The notes: generated by a model not told the origin, from the letters alone. A stretch of DNA of 64,000 nt from an uncultured Sphingomonadaceae bacterium (GCA_947496865.1 CANMEE010000001.1:372001-436000); one strand, 5' to 3'. Positions 53,295 through 63,307 are shown, counted from the stretch's first letter. Program-made: numbers and translations.

Positions 53295-54064
53295 TCCAAG
53301 AAAAGGTCCGCTGCATTCACCAACTGAATATCGTCGCGGGTTTCCAATTGTTCCAGAAACCAATATTTGTGCCAAGCCCCATAGAGGATTAATATCCGCT
53401 TTTCTTGACCCTTTAGATCATCCAGAGCGGCATCGATCTTCTGATAATGGGCAACATTGATATTCTGCCATCCACCCGGCCCCAGATCATCGCCGAACAG
53501 CTCTTCATAAATGTCCTGCCGCGCTTTTACCGCGTTATCATAGGTCTTCGTATGGATGAACAGCGGGTCATCAGAACGCCCACGAACGGCTTGATTATAA
53601 GGAGCGGCAGCCGCTTGAAACTTGACCCAATCTTCCGCGCGCGTCGGATCACTCTCCAGCCGCGCCAAAGCTGCGCGTCGGTCATCTGCGATTTTTTGCG
53701 TCCATGCCGCAACCGGGACTATTTCAAAACCCAGCTTTTTGCGGAGCGGAAAAACACCATCGATCAGTTCTGGAAAATCATCAGTGCGGCTCTCCCGTAC
53801 CTCGCCAAATTGTTCGTAATTGGCTGATGCGACAGCAAAGCGCTCCGGCGGCAATTCAACCATGATAACATCTGGATCAAACTTCTGGATAGCGGCTTGC
53901 AAAACCGCCAGTGAATAGCTTTCGCTGCGTCTATGCTGCCCATGCACCGCACCCATTACTGTCACGATATTGGTGCCTGGGGGCGGCGCCGGTTTTTCAG
54001 CTGGTGCCGAGCAGGCGATGACCAAAGTCAGCAACCCGAACAAGCAGGCCTTAGCAAAATTCAC
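53291..54064 (-). CDS. TIKI/TraB-like (DUF5694-type) lipoprotein
   Basis: 257 aa. Signal peptide with lipobox VIAC (Cys18). The remaining domain has the TIKI/TraB/GumN superfamily look: VMGAVHGQHRRSESYS near the start, PDVIMVELPPERF, and the C-terminal RILILYGAWHKYWFLEQL, where the early His and the late GAWH His are the expected metal ligands. The function of prokaryotic members is unproven. The upstream gene overlaps it by four bases. Confidence 0.7.
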   Translation of the reverse strand: MNFAKACLFGLLTLVIACSAPAEKPAPPPGTNIVTVMGAVHGQHRRSESYSLAVLQAAIQKFDPDVIMVELPPERFAVASANYEQFGEVRESRTDDFPELIDGVFPLRKKLGFEIVPVAAWTQKIADDRRAALARLESDPTRAEDWVKFQAAAAPYNQAVRGRSDDPLFIHTKTYDNAVKARQDIYEELFGDDLGPGGWQNINVAHYQKIDAALDDLKGQEKRILILYGAWHKYWFLEQLETRDDIQLVNAADLFLD

Positions 54065-54708
54065 TCTGCATCAAGCCGCTTGGCCAAACGCACAATAGCG
54101 TAAACCAGCGGCGGCACGAACACAGCGGATAATATGACTTTCGCCAACAACTGACCCGGCATGATTTTCATCAACGGTGCAACGCCATAAAAGGCGATGG
54201 TTATAAAAATCACGGTATCAACAGCCTGGCTGACGACCCCGGCTACCATACTTCTGAGCCATAGCAATTTGCCGCTTTCGCCCCTCATCCGGGTAATCAG
54301 GAAGACATTTAACAGCTGGGACGTGCCATAGGCGATGATCCCGGCAAACATCAGCCGGGTCGACTGGTTCAATATGATATCAAAGGCGATCCGCTTCTCG
54401 TCTTCCCAAAAAGACGCCGGTGGCAATGCCAGTACAAGTTGAATCAAAATCATCGAAACGATGATCGGAACAAACCCGAAGACAACTATCCTGTTGCCCG
54501 TGGCGCGGCCATAAACCTCAGCCACGGCGCTGGATAATACGACCAGCAAGATGAATGCGAATATTCCCGCCTCCACCGCCAATGGCCCCAGCGCGACCAA
54601 CTTATTCCCCAAAATACCGGCCAAACTCGCCATGCCGCCGTAAAGCACGCAGATGACGAAAAGGCCCCGAGGGATGTGTTTTGTTTTTGGAATCGCTGTC
54701 ATCTTCAT
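54061..54708 (-). CDS. Queuosine-precursor transporter (YhhQ/VUT family)
   Basis: 215 aa, six or so membrane helices. Characteristic segments: GNKLVALGPLAVEAGIFAFILLVVLSSAVAEVYGRATGNRIVVFGF and SQLLNVFLITRMRG, then GVVSQAVDTVIFITIAFYG. Such proteins import queuosine precursors at the inner membrane. I did not see a preQ1 riboswitch in the 159-bp gap upstream. Co-transcribed with the lipoprotein gene. Confidence 0.88.
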   Translation of the reverse strand: MKMTAIPKTKHIPRGLFVICVLYGGMASLAGILGNKLVALGPLAVEAGIFAFILLVVLSSAVAEVYGRATGNRIVVFGFVPIIVSMILIQLVLALPPASFWEDEKRIAFDIILNQSTRLMFAGIIAYGTSQLLNVFLITRMRGESGKLLWLRSMVAGVVSQAVDTVIFITIAFYGVAPLMKIMPGQLLAKVILSAVFVPPLVYAIVRLAKRLDAE

Positions 54709-54867
54709 TGCCTAGCGCGGTCTGAATTGAAAAAAAAGCACCAAAAACAAACGGGAAAAAGGAATCGTGACTCTCCGCCATTTTCCTCTAGGGAGGAATC
54801 GACGATCGTGTTGGCACAGTTAAGGCCGACGGCGTCGGGGGGCATAGGTCGGTCCAAAGGGGAATTT

Positions 54868-55437
54868 GTGCAAAGACTAGCAGTTTATTGTGGCGCGAGT
54901 GCTGGAGGAGATCCGGTTTTCGCCGAGACAGCAAAAATATTGGGCCAGATCATGGCACAACGCAATATCGATTTGGTCTTCGGCGGCGGACGTCTGGGGC
55001 TGATGGGCATTATAGCCGATGCCGTCTTGCAAGGCGGCGGCAAGGTCTATGGCGTTATCCCCGAAATGCTGAAAGACCATGAGGTCGCCCATACCGGATT
55101 GACCGAACTTCATGTCGTAAAGTCCATGCACGAACGCAAAGCGAAAATGACCGAGCTGACCGATGGTTTCGTCGCCATCCCTGGTGGGATTGGCACTTTG
55201 GATGAGCTGTTTGAAGCATGGACCTGGAAAGCACTCGGCTATCACGGCAAACCGATCGGGTTGCTCAACGTGAACGGCTATTGGGATTCTCTAACGGTCT
55301 TTCTCGACAATGTCGCCGGACATGGCTTTATGTCGGACGCCCGTCGGAAACAGCTGATATTAAGTGACAATATCGAAGACATCTTGGACAAACTGACATC
55401 TGAATTTACCGGAGGCAATGGGGAAGTAACATGGTAA
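54868..55437 (+). CDS. LOG-family phosphoribohydrolase (TIGR00730)
   Basis: 189 aa from GTG 54868, chosen because AAAGGGGA lies just upstream and the protein starts with the family's LAVYCGASAG; the frame is open to 54676 but the extension has no recognisable sequence. Signatures: VFGGGRLGLMG, SMHERKAKM and the catalytic PGGIGTLDELFEA. LOG enzymes cleave nucleoside-5'-monophosphates to base plus ribose-5-phosphate. The gene is 22 bp before a nucleoside transporter gene. Confidence 0.9.
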   Translation: MQRLAVYCGASAGGDPVFAETAKILGQIMAQRNIDLVFGGGRLGLMGIIADAVLQGGGKVYGVIPEMLKDHEVAHTGLTELHVVKSMHERKAKMTELTDGFVAIPGGIGTLDELFEAWTWKALGYHGKPIGLLNVNGYWDSLTVFLDNVAGHGFMSDARRKQLILSDNIEDILDKLTSEFTGGNGEVTW

Positions 55438-55459
55438 GCGTTAATCGGGTTGACGGTAA

Positions 55460-56704
55460 ATGACATCGATACTGACCAGCATCGCGGGAATGGCGGTTAT
55501 TCTGCTACTCGCATTCTCTCTCTCGAGCGGGCGACGTAACATCCGGTTTCGCGTGGTCGCAGCAGCTTTCGCCCTTCAAGCTGGCATCGCGGTTCTGGTG
55601 CTATATGTCCCCTGGGGCAAGCAGATCATAAGCGCTATGTCGACCGGTGTATCTCAATTGCTCGGCTACTCCAGCGAGGGTACGAAATTTATTTTCGGCC
55701 CCTTGGCAAATCCGGATATGGGCGGCACTAGCTTTGCCATAGCCGCGCTACCGGTCATTATCTTTTTCTCAGCACTGATATCCATTCTCTACTATCTGGG
55801 CGCGATGCAATTCATCATAAAATGGGTTGGTGGCGGCATTCAGAAAGTCACCGGCATCTCCAAAGTAGAGTCCCTCTGCGCTGCTGCCAATATTTTCGTC
55901 GGCCAGTCCGAATCCCCTCTGGTTATCCGGCCCTATCTCGCCAAACTTAGCGAGTCTCAGCTTTTCACAGTCATGAGCGTTGGTATGGCCGGTGTGGCTG
56001 GAACGATCTTGGCAGCCTATGCATCAATGGGCATCCGTATCGACTACCTGCTTGCGGCCGCTTTCATGTCAGCCCCGGGCGGCATCTTGATGGCAAAGAT
56101 TATCATGCCCGATAATCCTGATGCAGAAGCGCCGGAAGAAATGGTAATCGCCGTCGATTACGAAGAAGAAAAACCAGCGAACATCATTATGGCGGCCTCG
56201 ATGGGCGCGCAGACAGGCGTCAAAATTGCCGTCGCAGTTGGCGCTATGGTGCTTGCTTTCGTTGCTCTGGTGGCCTTGGCCAACGGCATATTGGGCGGAG
56301 TGGGCGGCTGGTTTGGCCAACCGGATCTCAGCTTCCAACAGATTATTGGCTATGTTTTTGCTCCGATTATGTTTTTGCTCGGCGTGCCATGGGAAGAAGC
56401 TTTTGCCGCTGGCGGCCTATTTGGCACCAAAGTCGTGCTGAACGAATTTGTAGCATTTAGCGACCTGGGCGGCATGGGCGGCATGGGCGGGAACCTATCC
56501 CCCAGCACGGTTGCCATCGTGACTTTTGCCTTGTGCGGATTTGCCAACTTCCTATCCATCGCAATTCAATTGGCTGTCACTGGCGGATTAGCGCCCAATC
56601 AACGCCCCGTAATTGCCCGCCTTGGCCTCAGAGCGCTAGCGGCTGGATCGCTGGCAAACTTGATGAGCGCGGCTTTGGCCGGATTATTATTATCCCTCGG
56701 CTAA
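55460..56704 (+). CDS. Concentrative nucleoside transporter (CNT family)
   Basis: 414 aa, inner-membrane. Signature regions: FIFGPLANPDMGGTSFAIAALPVIIFFSALISILYYLGAMQFII, AAANIFVGQSESPLVIRPYL, and APIMFLLGVPWEEAFAAGGLFGTKVVLNEF, where QSESP and the EFVAF segment line the nucleoside site. It imports nucleosides with Na+ or H+. It sits between LOG and a 2OG oxygenase plus uridine kinase. Confidence 0.93.
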   Translation: MTSILTSIAGMAVILLLAFSLSSGRRNIRFRVVAAAFALQAGIAVLVLYVPWGKQIISAMSTGVSQLLGYSSEGTKFIFGPLANPDMGGTSFAIAALPVIIFFSALISILYYLGAMQFIIKWVGGGIQKVTGISKVESLCAAANIFVGQSESPLVIRPYLAKLSESQLFTVMSVGMAGVAGTILAAYASMGIRIDYLLAAAFMSAPGGILMAKIIMPDNPDAEAPEEMVIAVDYEEEKPANIIMAASMGAQTGVKIAVAVGAMVLAFVALVALANGILGGVGGWFGQPDLSFQQIIGYVFAPIMFLLGVPWEEAFAAGGLFGTKVVLNEFVAFSDLGGMGGMGGNLSPSTVAIVTFALCGFANFLSIAIQLAVTGGLAPNQRPVIARLGLRALAAGSLANLMSAALAGLLLSLG

Positions 56705-56747
56705 GCCGATAGATTGACAAACCCGTTTAGCGGAGCATCATAGCATC

Positions 56748-57692
56748 ATGTCCGAAACCCATGATACCTTATCATCCATATCGCTCGCCTTGGCCGACCA
56801 AGACAAAGACGCATTTGCCGCGCGCATCGGTCAATCTTTTTTCGACTGGGGCTTTGCTGTCGTCTCTGACCACGGCATATCAGATGCTCTCATTGAAAAG
56901 GCAGAACAAATGTCGCGTGCCTTTTTCGCGTTGCCGGATAATGTGAAGCGCCAATATTTTATGGCCGGCGGCGGCGGCGCACGGGGCTACACGCCTTTTG
57001 GGACGGAAGCGGCCAAAGACTCAGATATTCATGACCTGAAGGAATTTTGGCATATTGGCCGGCAACTGCCGAGCGGTCATGAATTTGAACCTTTTATGAG
57101 CCCAAATATCTGGCCCCAGGAACTGGATGATTTTCGCGATTGCTATCTGGAACTTTTCACCGCCTTTGACACGGCAGGTCAGCGGATATTAGAGGCCATT
57201 GCCCGTTTCCTGAAACTCGACCCTGCTTTTTTTGATGATACGGTTCGTGATGGCAACAGTATTTTGCGCCTGATCCATTACCCTCCGGTTCCTGCAGATT
57301 CACCAGCGGTACGTGCGGCGGCCCATGAAGATATTAACACAATCACATTGCTCATCGGCGCCGAAGAAGCCGGTCTTGAGTTGCTGGACAAGCAAGGCAA
57401 TTGGCGTGCCGTGACACCAAAGCCGGGCGAGCTGGCGGTTAACATCGGTGATATGCTGCAACGCCTAACCAATAACCGGTTGCCATCAACCACCCACCGG
57501 GTCGTCAACCCGGCACCAGAACGCCGCGGACATTCGCGCTATTCCATGCCTTTCTTTCTTCATTTTCGACCGGATTATCTGATCAAGACACTGCCCGAAT
57601 GTGTCGACGAAGATCATCCCAATCTCTATCCGGAACCGATCACGGCACATGATTATCTGATGGAACGCCTGCGCGAAATTGGATTGGCATGA
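56748..57692 (+). CDS. 2-oxoglutarate/Fe(II)-dependent oxygenase, isopenicillin-N-synthase family
   Basis: 314 aa. N-terminal DIOX_N domain (FDWGFAVVSDHGISDALIEKA) and the double-stranded beta-helix with Fe ligands His193, Asp195 and His250 (AAHEDINTITLL, STTHRVVNP), plus Arg264-Tyr-Ser266 for 2-oxoglutarate. Such enzymes hydroxylate small molecules. The flanking nucleoside transporter and uridine kinase genes (four-base overlap with the latter) suggest a nucleoside or base as substrate; this is inference. Confidence 0.88.
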   Translation: MSETHDTLSSISLALADQDKDAFAARIGQSFFDWGFAVVSDHGISDALIEKAEQMSRAFFALPDNVKRQYFMAGGGGARGYTPFGTEAAKDSDIHDLKEFWHIGRQLPSGHEFEPFMSPNIWPQELDDFRDCYLELFTAFDTAGQRILEAIARFLKLDPAFFDDTVRDGNSILRLIHYPPVPADSPAVRAAAHEDINTITLLIGAEEAGLELLDKQGNWRAVTPKPGELAVNIGDMLQRLTNNRLPSTTHRVVNPAPERRGHSRYSMPFFLHFRPDYLIKTLPECVDEDHPNLYPEPITAHDYLMERLREIGLA

Positions 57693-58309
57693 TCCCGAAA
57701 GTCGTTGGGATTAGCGGGGGTAGCTGTTCGGGCAAATCGACAGTGGCCAGACACATATATGAAACACTGGGTGCGGATCGCTGCGTAATCCTCCCACAAG
57801 ACGATTATTTCTTTGGTTATGGTGATGCGCCGGAAGGCAAAGGTGGACCCAATTTCGACCACCCCGATGCAGTTGACTTTGACAAAATATGCACGCAACT
57901 TTCTCAGCTCAAAAAGGGGCAAGCCGTCCATCGCCCACTTTACGATTTTCCTACCCATCTGCCAAAAACGGAAACGCAGCTAACCGAGCCTCGCCCAATC
58001 ATATTGGTCGACGGCATATTGATATTGCATCACGCCCCTCTGCGACAATTGTTCGATCTGTCTATCTTCGTCCGCTGCGACAGTGACGTAAGATTTGAAC
58101 GGCGTCTCGAACGGGATGTCAGAGAACGCGGCCGCACTGCCGACTCGGTCCGCGAAGTATTCGCCAATCAGGTCGATCCCATGCATGATCAATATGTGGA
58201 GCCTTCGCAGAGCCATGCTGACATCGTGATAAATTCGCAACAGTCTGAAACGATCATAACGAGCGAATTTTCGGCAATTGTAAAATCAATAACCGCGTTG
58301 ATTCAATAA
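57689..58309 (+). CDS. Uridine kinase-like P-loop kinase
   Basis: 206 aa. Walker A GISGGSCSGKST (Lys16), acidic QDDYFF, the substrate segment NFDHPDAVDFDKICTQL and RPLYDF, and the DGILILHH Walker B-like motif identify the uridine kinase/phosphoribulokinase family. It phosphorylates a nucleoside, with uridine or cytidine as first guesses. Overlaps the oxygenase stop by four bases and ends a salvage-type cluster. Confidence 0.88.
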   Translation: MIPKVVGISGGSCSGKSTVARHIYETLGADRCVILPQDDYFFGYGDAPEGKGGPNFDHPDAVDFDKICTQLSQLKKGQAVHRPLYDFPTHLPKTETQLTEPRPIILVDGILILHHAPLRQLFDLSIFVRCDSDVRFERRLERDVRERGRTADSVREVFANQVDPMHDQYVEPSQSHADIVINSQQSETIITSEFSAIVKSITALIQ

Positions 58310-58539
58310 GATATGCCAAAGCACACCTGATCTGACCCGCTTTTCCGATCAAAATTCCAAAGCCTTGATATATTGTGGATAAAAATAAATTGTTGCAGCG
58401 CAAAATAAATTGGTTGCGGTTGTGACAAAACTGTCATTTTACGCCCGTAGGGAGCTTCCAGCGGCATCAAAAGAAAATCGCCTTCGGCACTTTCAAGAGA
58501 TGTTCATCCATTGCGAAGACCAGTACGGGGAAATCAAAT

Positions 58540-61500
58540 ATGAAAATGAAATATCTTCTGGCAGCCAGCGTTGTCAGCCTTTCCACAGCAGGCCTGCTGG
58601 CTACACCAGCCGCCGCACAGCAAATTACATCTGGCGTTGAAGGTAAAGTCGCTGACGAAAGCGGCGCGCCTATCTCCGGTGCTACGATTGTGATTACCGA
58701 TACGCGGACAGGTCAAAAACGAACAACAACAACCAGCTCAAATGGATTGTTTCGCGCAGAGACTTTAATCACAGGCGGCCCATACACGATAACCGCCACG
58801 GCTTCTGGTTTTGAAGGACAAACAGTAGAAAACCAGTTTTTGAACCTTCAGGGAAATACAGACTATACATTTAACCTCACTTCTGGCGCTGACGATAACG
58901 TAATCGTGGTGACAGGCACCCGTGCTGGAGTATCTCAGCTAGCAGTTGGTCCCGGACAGGCTTTTGGCCTAGAAGCGCTTGAAGGCTTCCCATCAGTCAC
59001 CCGCGACGTTCGTGACATCATCAAGTTCAACCCGCTTGTGTCGCTGGAGCGAAGCAACGAGGTGGACGAAGTATCCTGTTTGGGCGGCAACACACGCTCG
59101 AATAGCTTCACGGTAGACGGTATTTCTCAGTCTGATTCTTTTGGTTTGAACAATACGCCGTTCGCTGCTCGTAACTCACTTCCAATCCCATTTGACGCCA
59201 TTCGCGAAACATCTGTTGAATTCGCGCCTTTTGACGTGGAATATGGTCAGTTCAGCGGCTGTGCCATCAACACGGTTACAAAGTCCGGTGAGAACGACTT
59301 TCACGGAACAGCCTTTTTTACCTACACTGGTGATGGCCTAACTGGCGACACAGTAGACGGCCAAAACATCACACAATCACCCTTTGACCGCTATCGTTGG
59401 GGTGCAACGCTCTCTGGCCCGATTATCAAGGACAAATTGTTTTTCTTCTTTGCCTATGAAGAAACCGATCTTGGTAACAGCCAGGACAATGGTCCAGCTG
59501 GGGCGGGTTTTGCTAATGAAGCGGTTGGTGTCAATCAAGCACAGTTTGATGAAATTTCTCAAGTTCTAAATACTACTTACGGCATTGATACCGGCGAAAT
59601 CGCACGGACTCTTCCACAAACAGATCGCCGTTTCTTCGGTCGCCTCGATTGGTTGATCAATGATGATCATCGATTGGAAGTTACGTATCAAAACCTCAAA
59701 GAAGGGCGGATTGAAGAAGACGATTTTGACCAGCGGGATAATGAAATCACCGGTCTAAACAGCTTTGAGTTGGAAGGCACAGAATCGGACTATTACTCCG
59801 CACGCTTATATTCACAATGGACCGATAATTTGTCCACGGAGTTGCGTGTATCGCGCTCCGAAGTCAGCGATCTTCAAGGCCCTGTCGGCGGCGGCGAAGC
59901 GCAATCCGACAATCCGATCAACCGGATAGTTGTTGGTATCGACAATAGTACGGATCTTGGAGGCGGCGTTCTTGCTGGCAATGGTTCGGGCTTTGATGGC
60001 GCGGTTATTGCCGGTCCAGGAATATTCCGTTCGGCAAATCAGCTAGACAGGAAGGTCGATCTCGTTAAATTCCAAGCCAATTATTCTGCTGGCGATCATG
60101 ATATCAAAATCGGCACCGAATATAACAAGCTCGATATTTTCAATCTGTTTGCGATCAACGCGACAGGCACATTATTCTTCCAGAATGTTGATGACCTTCG
60201 TGCTGGGTTATTGTCAGGCGGCACCGGATTTACATCGGCCTTCTCTAGTCCTAACGACGCGGCCGGTGGTGGTATCGGCGGCGCCGTCATAGCTGCTTCG
60301 CCATCAGGTGATATTAACGAAGCAGCCGCTGACTGGTCGCGAACGATTTATTCGTTCTACGTACAGGATGATTGGCGCGTAAACGATAACCTGTCTGTAA
60401 CGCTCGGCATCAGAACCGATATTTATGATGGCGACGCTCCCCGTGCCAACCCTAACTTTTTGTCTCGTTATGGCTTTACAAACCGCAATGGATTCAGTCG
60501 CTTAGACCCAGTTTTCCAGCCGCGCTTTGCTTTCAACTATGACTTTGACAATGACGGACTTCTGAGCAACTCGGTGGTTACTGGCGGCGTTGGGATTTAC
60601 TCTGGCGGCGACCCTACCGTTTGGTTCTCAAACGCTTTCTCGAACAATGGTTTCTCTACTGCAGCGGCCACGAGCCTAGTAAGCGGTTGTGATTCTATTC
60701 GGGATGTAAATGGCCAGATTGACGTCACACCCGGCGGAACCTTCACAGGTGTTCCCGCATGCGTCATTGAGGCAGCGTCAGCAACATCATCCGCTGGACT
60801 GGCAGACACCCAATCAACTGATCCTGATCTAAAAATTGCGACAGTAGTCAGAGCAAATCTTGGCTTCGAAACCACATTGAACTTCGGTGATGGCGCTGGC
60901 TTCTTTGATAATTGGAAGCTGAACACTCAATATATCTATAGTCGGTTCAGAAACCCGTATAACTTTGTAGATCTATCTCAGACAGTAAACCCGGCACTGG
61001 GATTGAACGGCTTCACCGTTGACGGTCGCCCAATCTTGCGTGCAATCGATCCCAATAATGTAGGTTGTAATGCTGTTTTGGGTGGTACAGGTGGAACGCC
61101 GCCGACCTACACTGGAGTGACTGACGCATGTTTTGCAACAAGACGGGATGATGAAATCCAATTTACCAATGCAGCCGGTTACTCAAGCCATGCTTTTGGA
61201 ATTAGTTTGGCAAAAAGGTTCCAAGGTGGCGTAATAACAGACGCAGGCTCCACGAACTTCAACATCGGTTATGCCTTTGTCGATTCAAACAACCGCCGTA
61301 ACCTCGCCAGCTCAACGTCAACATCCAGCTTCGATGGCACGGCAGCTTTTGATCGCCAAAATCCAGCGGTTTCAACTTCTAATTTCGAAACCCGTCACCG
61401 GATCACTGCGCAGGTTGATTTCAAAGAATATTTCTTTGACGAGTTTGCTACCCGTCTTGGGTTGAGCTTTGTTGCACAATCTGGTCGTCCTTACAGCCTG

Positions 61501-61998
61501 ACGTTTGACAACCAAGGTGTGTTTGCTGACAGCAGCTCTGGATCAGACAATGCTCTGCTCTACATCCCAACAGGCATTAGCGACCCTAATCTGTCACCTT
61601 CGTCTGACCCTGCTGCTGTTCAGCAGCTTGTTGACTATGCAACTGGCTTGAGCTGTGCGCGTGATTTCATTGGTCAATCAATTGCTCGGAACACCTGCCG
61701 CAATGATTGGTCTTATGACCTCGATCTGCGTATCAGTCAGGACATTCCTGGCCCCGGTCGTTTGTTCGGAGTGGAAGACAAGATTCAGCTGTTTGCAGAT
61801 GTAGACAACGTACTCAATCTTCTCGGTAGCAGAGCCAACACTGTACGTAGCCGCGGTAATCTGGTCGAAGTCGCCGGAGGCGGTTTTGATAATGATGGTC
61901 TTTACGTTATCGACAGCTTCAACCCCGATGATGATGAAGACGTAACAACGTCCTCTTCCTTGTGGCGGATTGTTGTCGGCGTACGTTACGAATTCTAA
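58540..61998 (+). CDS. Oar-like TonB-dependent receptor with N-terminal carboxypeptidase-regulatory-like domain
   Basis: 1152 aa. Signal peptide (MKMKYLLAASVVSLSTAGLLATPAAAQ), then a beta-sandwich of about 80 residues (SGVEGKVADESGAPISGATIVITDTRTGQ, CarboxypepD_reg-like), a TonB-box-like VIVVTGTRAG, a plug (TRDVRDIIKFNPLV, NTRSNSFTVDGISQSD) and a long barrel closing with SLWRIVVGVRYEF. This is the Oar layout, often linked to protein, peptide or polymer uptake. Upstream 58310-58539 has no gene; it holds an A/T-rich stretch around 58364-58420 that could be its promoter. Confidence 0.92.
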   Translation: MKMKYLLAASVVSLSTAGLLATPAAAQQITSGVEGKVADESGAPISGATIVITDTRTGQKRTTTTSSNGLFRAETLITGGPYTITATASGFEGQTVENQFLNLQGNTDYTFNLTSGADDNVIVVTGTRAGVSQLAVGPGQAFGLEALEGFPSVTRDVRDIIKFNPLVSLERSNEVDEVSCLGGNTRSNSFTVDGISQSDSFGLNNTPFAARNSLPIPFDAIRETSVEFAPFDVEYGQFSGCAINTVTKSGENDFHGTAFFTYTGDGLTGDTVDGQNITQSPFDRYRWGATLSGPIIKDKLFFFFAYEETDLGNSQDNGPAGAGFANEAVGVNQAQFDEISQVLNTTYGIDTGEIARTLPQTDRRFFGRLDWLINDDHRLEVTYQNLKEGRIEEDDFDQRDNEITGLNSFELEGTESDYYSARLYSQWTDNLSTELRVSRSEVSDLQGPVGGGEAQSDNPINRIVVGIDNSTDLGGGVLAGNGSGFDGAVIAGPGIFRSANQLDRKVDLVKFQANYSAGDHDIKIGTEYNKLDIFNLFAINATGTLFFQNVDDLRAGLLSGGTGFTSAFSSPNDAAGGGIGGAVIAASPSGDINEAAADWSRTIYSFYVQDDWRVNDNLSVTLGIRTDIYDGDAPRANPNFLSRYGFTNRNGFSRLDPVFQPRFAFNYDFDNDGLLSNSVVTGGVGIYSGGDPTVWFSNAFSNNGFSTAAATSLVSGCDSIRDVNGQIDVTPGGTFTGVPACVIEAASATSSAGLADTQSTDPDLKIATVVRANLGFETTLNFGDGAGFFDNWKLNTQYIYSRFRNPYNFVDLSQTVNPALGLNGFTVDGRPILRAIDPNNVGCNAVLGGTGGTPPTYTGVTDACFATRRDDEIQFTNAAGYSSHAFGISLAKRFQGGVITDAGSTNFNIGYAFVDSNNRRNLASSTSTSSFDGTAAFDRQNPAVSTSNFETRHRITAQVDFKEYFFDEFATRLGLSFVAQSGRPYSLTFDNQGVFADSSSGSDNALLYIPTGISDPNLSPSSDPAAVQQLVDYATGLSCARDFIGQSIARNTCRNDWSYDLDLRISQDIPGPGRLFGVEDKIQLFADVDNVLNLLGSRANTVRSRGNLVEVAGGGFDNDGLYVIDSFNPDDDEDVTTSSSLWRIVVGVRYEF

Positions 61999-62036
61999 CG
62001 CGTCTCAACGACCATTCGGGCCTCAACAGTCCAAAC

Positions 62037-62064
62037 AACGGCGGCGCTGCAAAGCGTCGCCGTT
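62037..62064 (+). terminator. Terminator after the Oar-like receptor gene
   Basis: AACGGCGGCGC (62037-62047), loop TGCAAA, GCGTCGCCGTT (62054-62064): an 11-pair stem with one G-U pair, followed by TTTGTGTTT. It lies 38 bp after the receptor stop. Confidence 0.85.
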
Positions 62065-62108
62065 TGTGTTTGGGCTTTGGGAAAATCCGTCGGTACGGCT
62101 ACGGTCGG

Positions 62109-63104
62109 TCAAATAGGCGTTAGACTGCGCTCATAGCGCCAGGTGGACCATAGTTGCTCTGCGATGCGGGCCGATCTGCGCCAGATCTTGGGCGGTAATC
62201 GAGTCAAACTGCGTTCGTCGTTCAAAATTTCACTGGCCGAGAGTTCGTTGAAACCGGCGGTCTGCAAGCCAGAGCGCGCGGCGATAAAGGCGGCGATTTG
62301 ATCGAAGCGTTTCGCGACCGACCGGTTCACGTGCAACCGGTCACGGGAAAGCAACTCAAAGCTGTGCGTCACGATGACAAATAATGGATGTTTTTCTGTG
62401 CCAGCATGGTCCATCGCTGCCGCCATCTCAGCTATCGAAAGTGCACAAATTTGGGCTGGCCGAATCTCTCCTGGCCGATCCAAAATTCCCGAAACGGGCA
62501 GTTCTACAGTCCCATGTTTCAAAACCGGTGCGATCTGATCCTCAGACAGCTCGACCTTACAATCCGAGCCAGCAGTACACGGCGTGAAACTCGAATCCCA
62601 AGTCAGTCCGGCACCGTGTACAGCACGAACGCTGTCATCATTGGCACCAAAATTTCCGGCGCGGAAAGCGGTAGGACGCGGCGCACCAGCATTTACCAGA
62701 ATATCGTTTGCCAGCTTCAATAGCGTTACTTGGTCATCATAGTCGAAATCCGAGAGATTTCGGCCCTGACGGCCTCCAACAGGGGAATCCTTGGTCCACT
62801 CCAACCATTCTGTATGCATGTGAAGTTGAACTTCATGACCCCGCTCGACAACCGGGCCGATAATGTCTGCGACAATCTGCTCACCATAGACCAGCGCGGG
62901 CATCGGATCGATGAAGAACACAGCTTTGTGGCCATATTCATCCAGCCGTTTCATTTGATGAACAATTCCAAAGTCACCGCGATCACAGCGACCCAGAATG
63001 GAGCTCTCGAAATTTTCCACGGGGCTACACCCCCGCTGATGCAGAGCCGCTGACAGCTCTGTATCGACTGTCAGTAATATCTTGGTTACATCACCGCCCG
63101 TCAC
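62109..63104 (-). CDS. WalW-like polysaccharide deacetylase family protein
   Basis: About 331 aa from GTG 63104, chosen because GGGGAGG lies ten bases upstream and the domain begins just after (KILLTVDTELS); an in-frame ATG at 63197 has no ribosome site. NodB-fold motifs: TVDTELSAAL with the metal Asp-Thr-Glu, HEVQLHMHTEWLEW with His ligands, PTAFRAGNFGANDDS, and a late VTHSFELL. WalW proteins belong to cell-envelope polysaccharide gene sets. No signal peptide. Confidence 0.72.
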   Translation of the reverse strand: MTGGDVTKILLTVDTELSAALHQRGCSPVENFESSILGRCDRGDFGIVHQMKRLDEYGHKAVFFIDPMPALVYGEQIVADIIGPVVERGHEVQLHMHTEWLEWTKDSPVGGRQGRNLSDFDYDDQVTLLKLANDILVNAGAPRPTAFRAGNFGANDDSVRAVHGAGLTWDSSFTPCTAGSDCKVELSEDQIAPVLKHGTVELPVSGILDRPGEIRPAQICALSIAEMAAAMDHAGTEKHPLFVIVTHSFELLSRDRLHVNRSVAKRFDQIAAFIAARSGLQTAGFNELSASEILNDERSLTRLPPKIWRRSARIAEQLWSTWRYERSLTPI

Positions 63105-63307
63105 AAATTTGTGACCTCCCCGTTTCTCAACAGCATGGTTTTTAGCGCCATTTGGGCTTTCGAAAACCTCTTTAACTGACGTCACATCATGTAACATACG
63201 CCCAATGCTCTTAGAAATTTGTTAAAATCTCGCTTGTGGGCGAGAAGGCTAGATTTCACGGATTGAGGATGCAAAAATTGATGGAGCCGCTGGTATTTTG
63301 CAAGGCT

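Noticed and set aside
54709..54867. Possible preQ1 riboswitch ahead of the queuosine-precursor transporter gene
   Set aside because: No preQ1 aptamer pattern or terminator could be made out by eye in this gap on the relevant strand.
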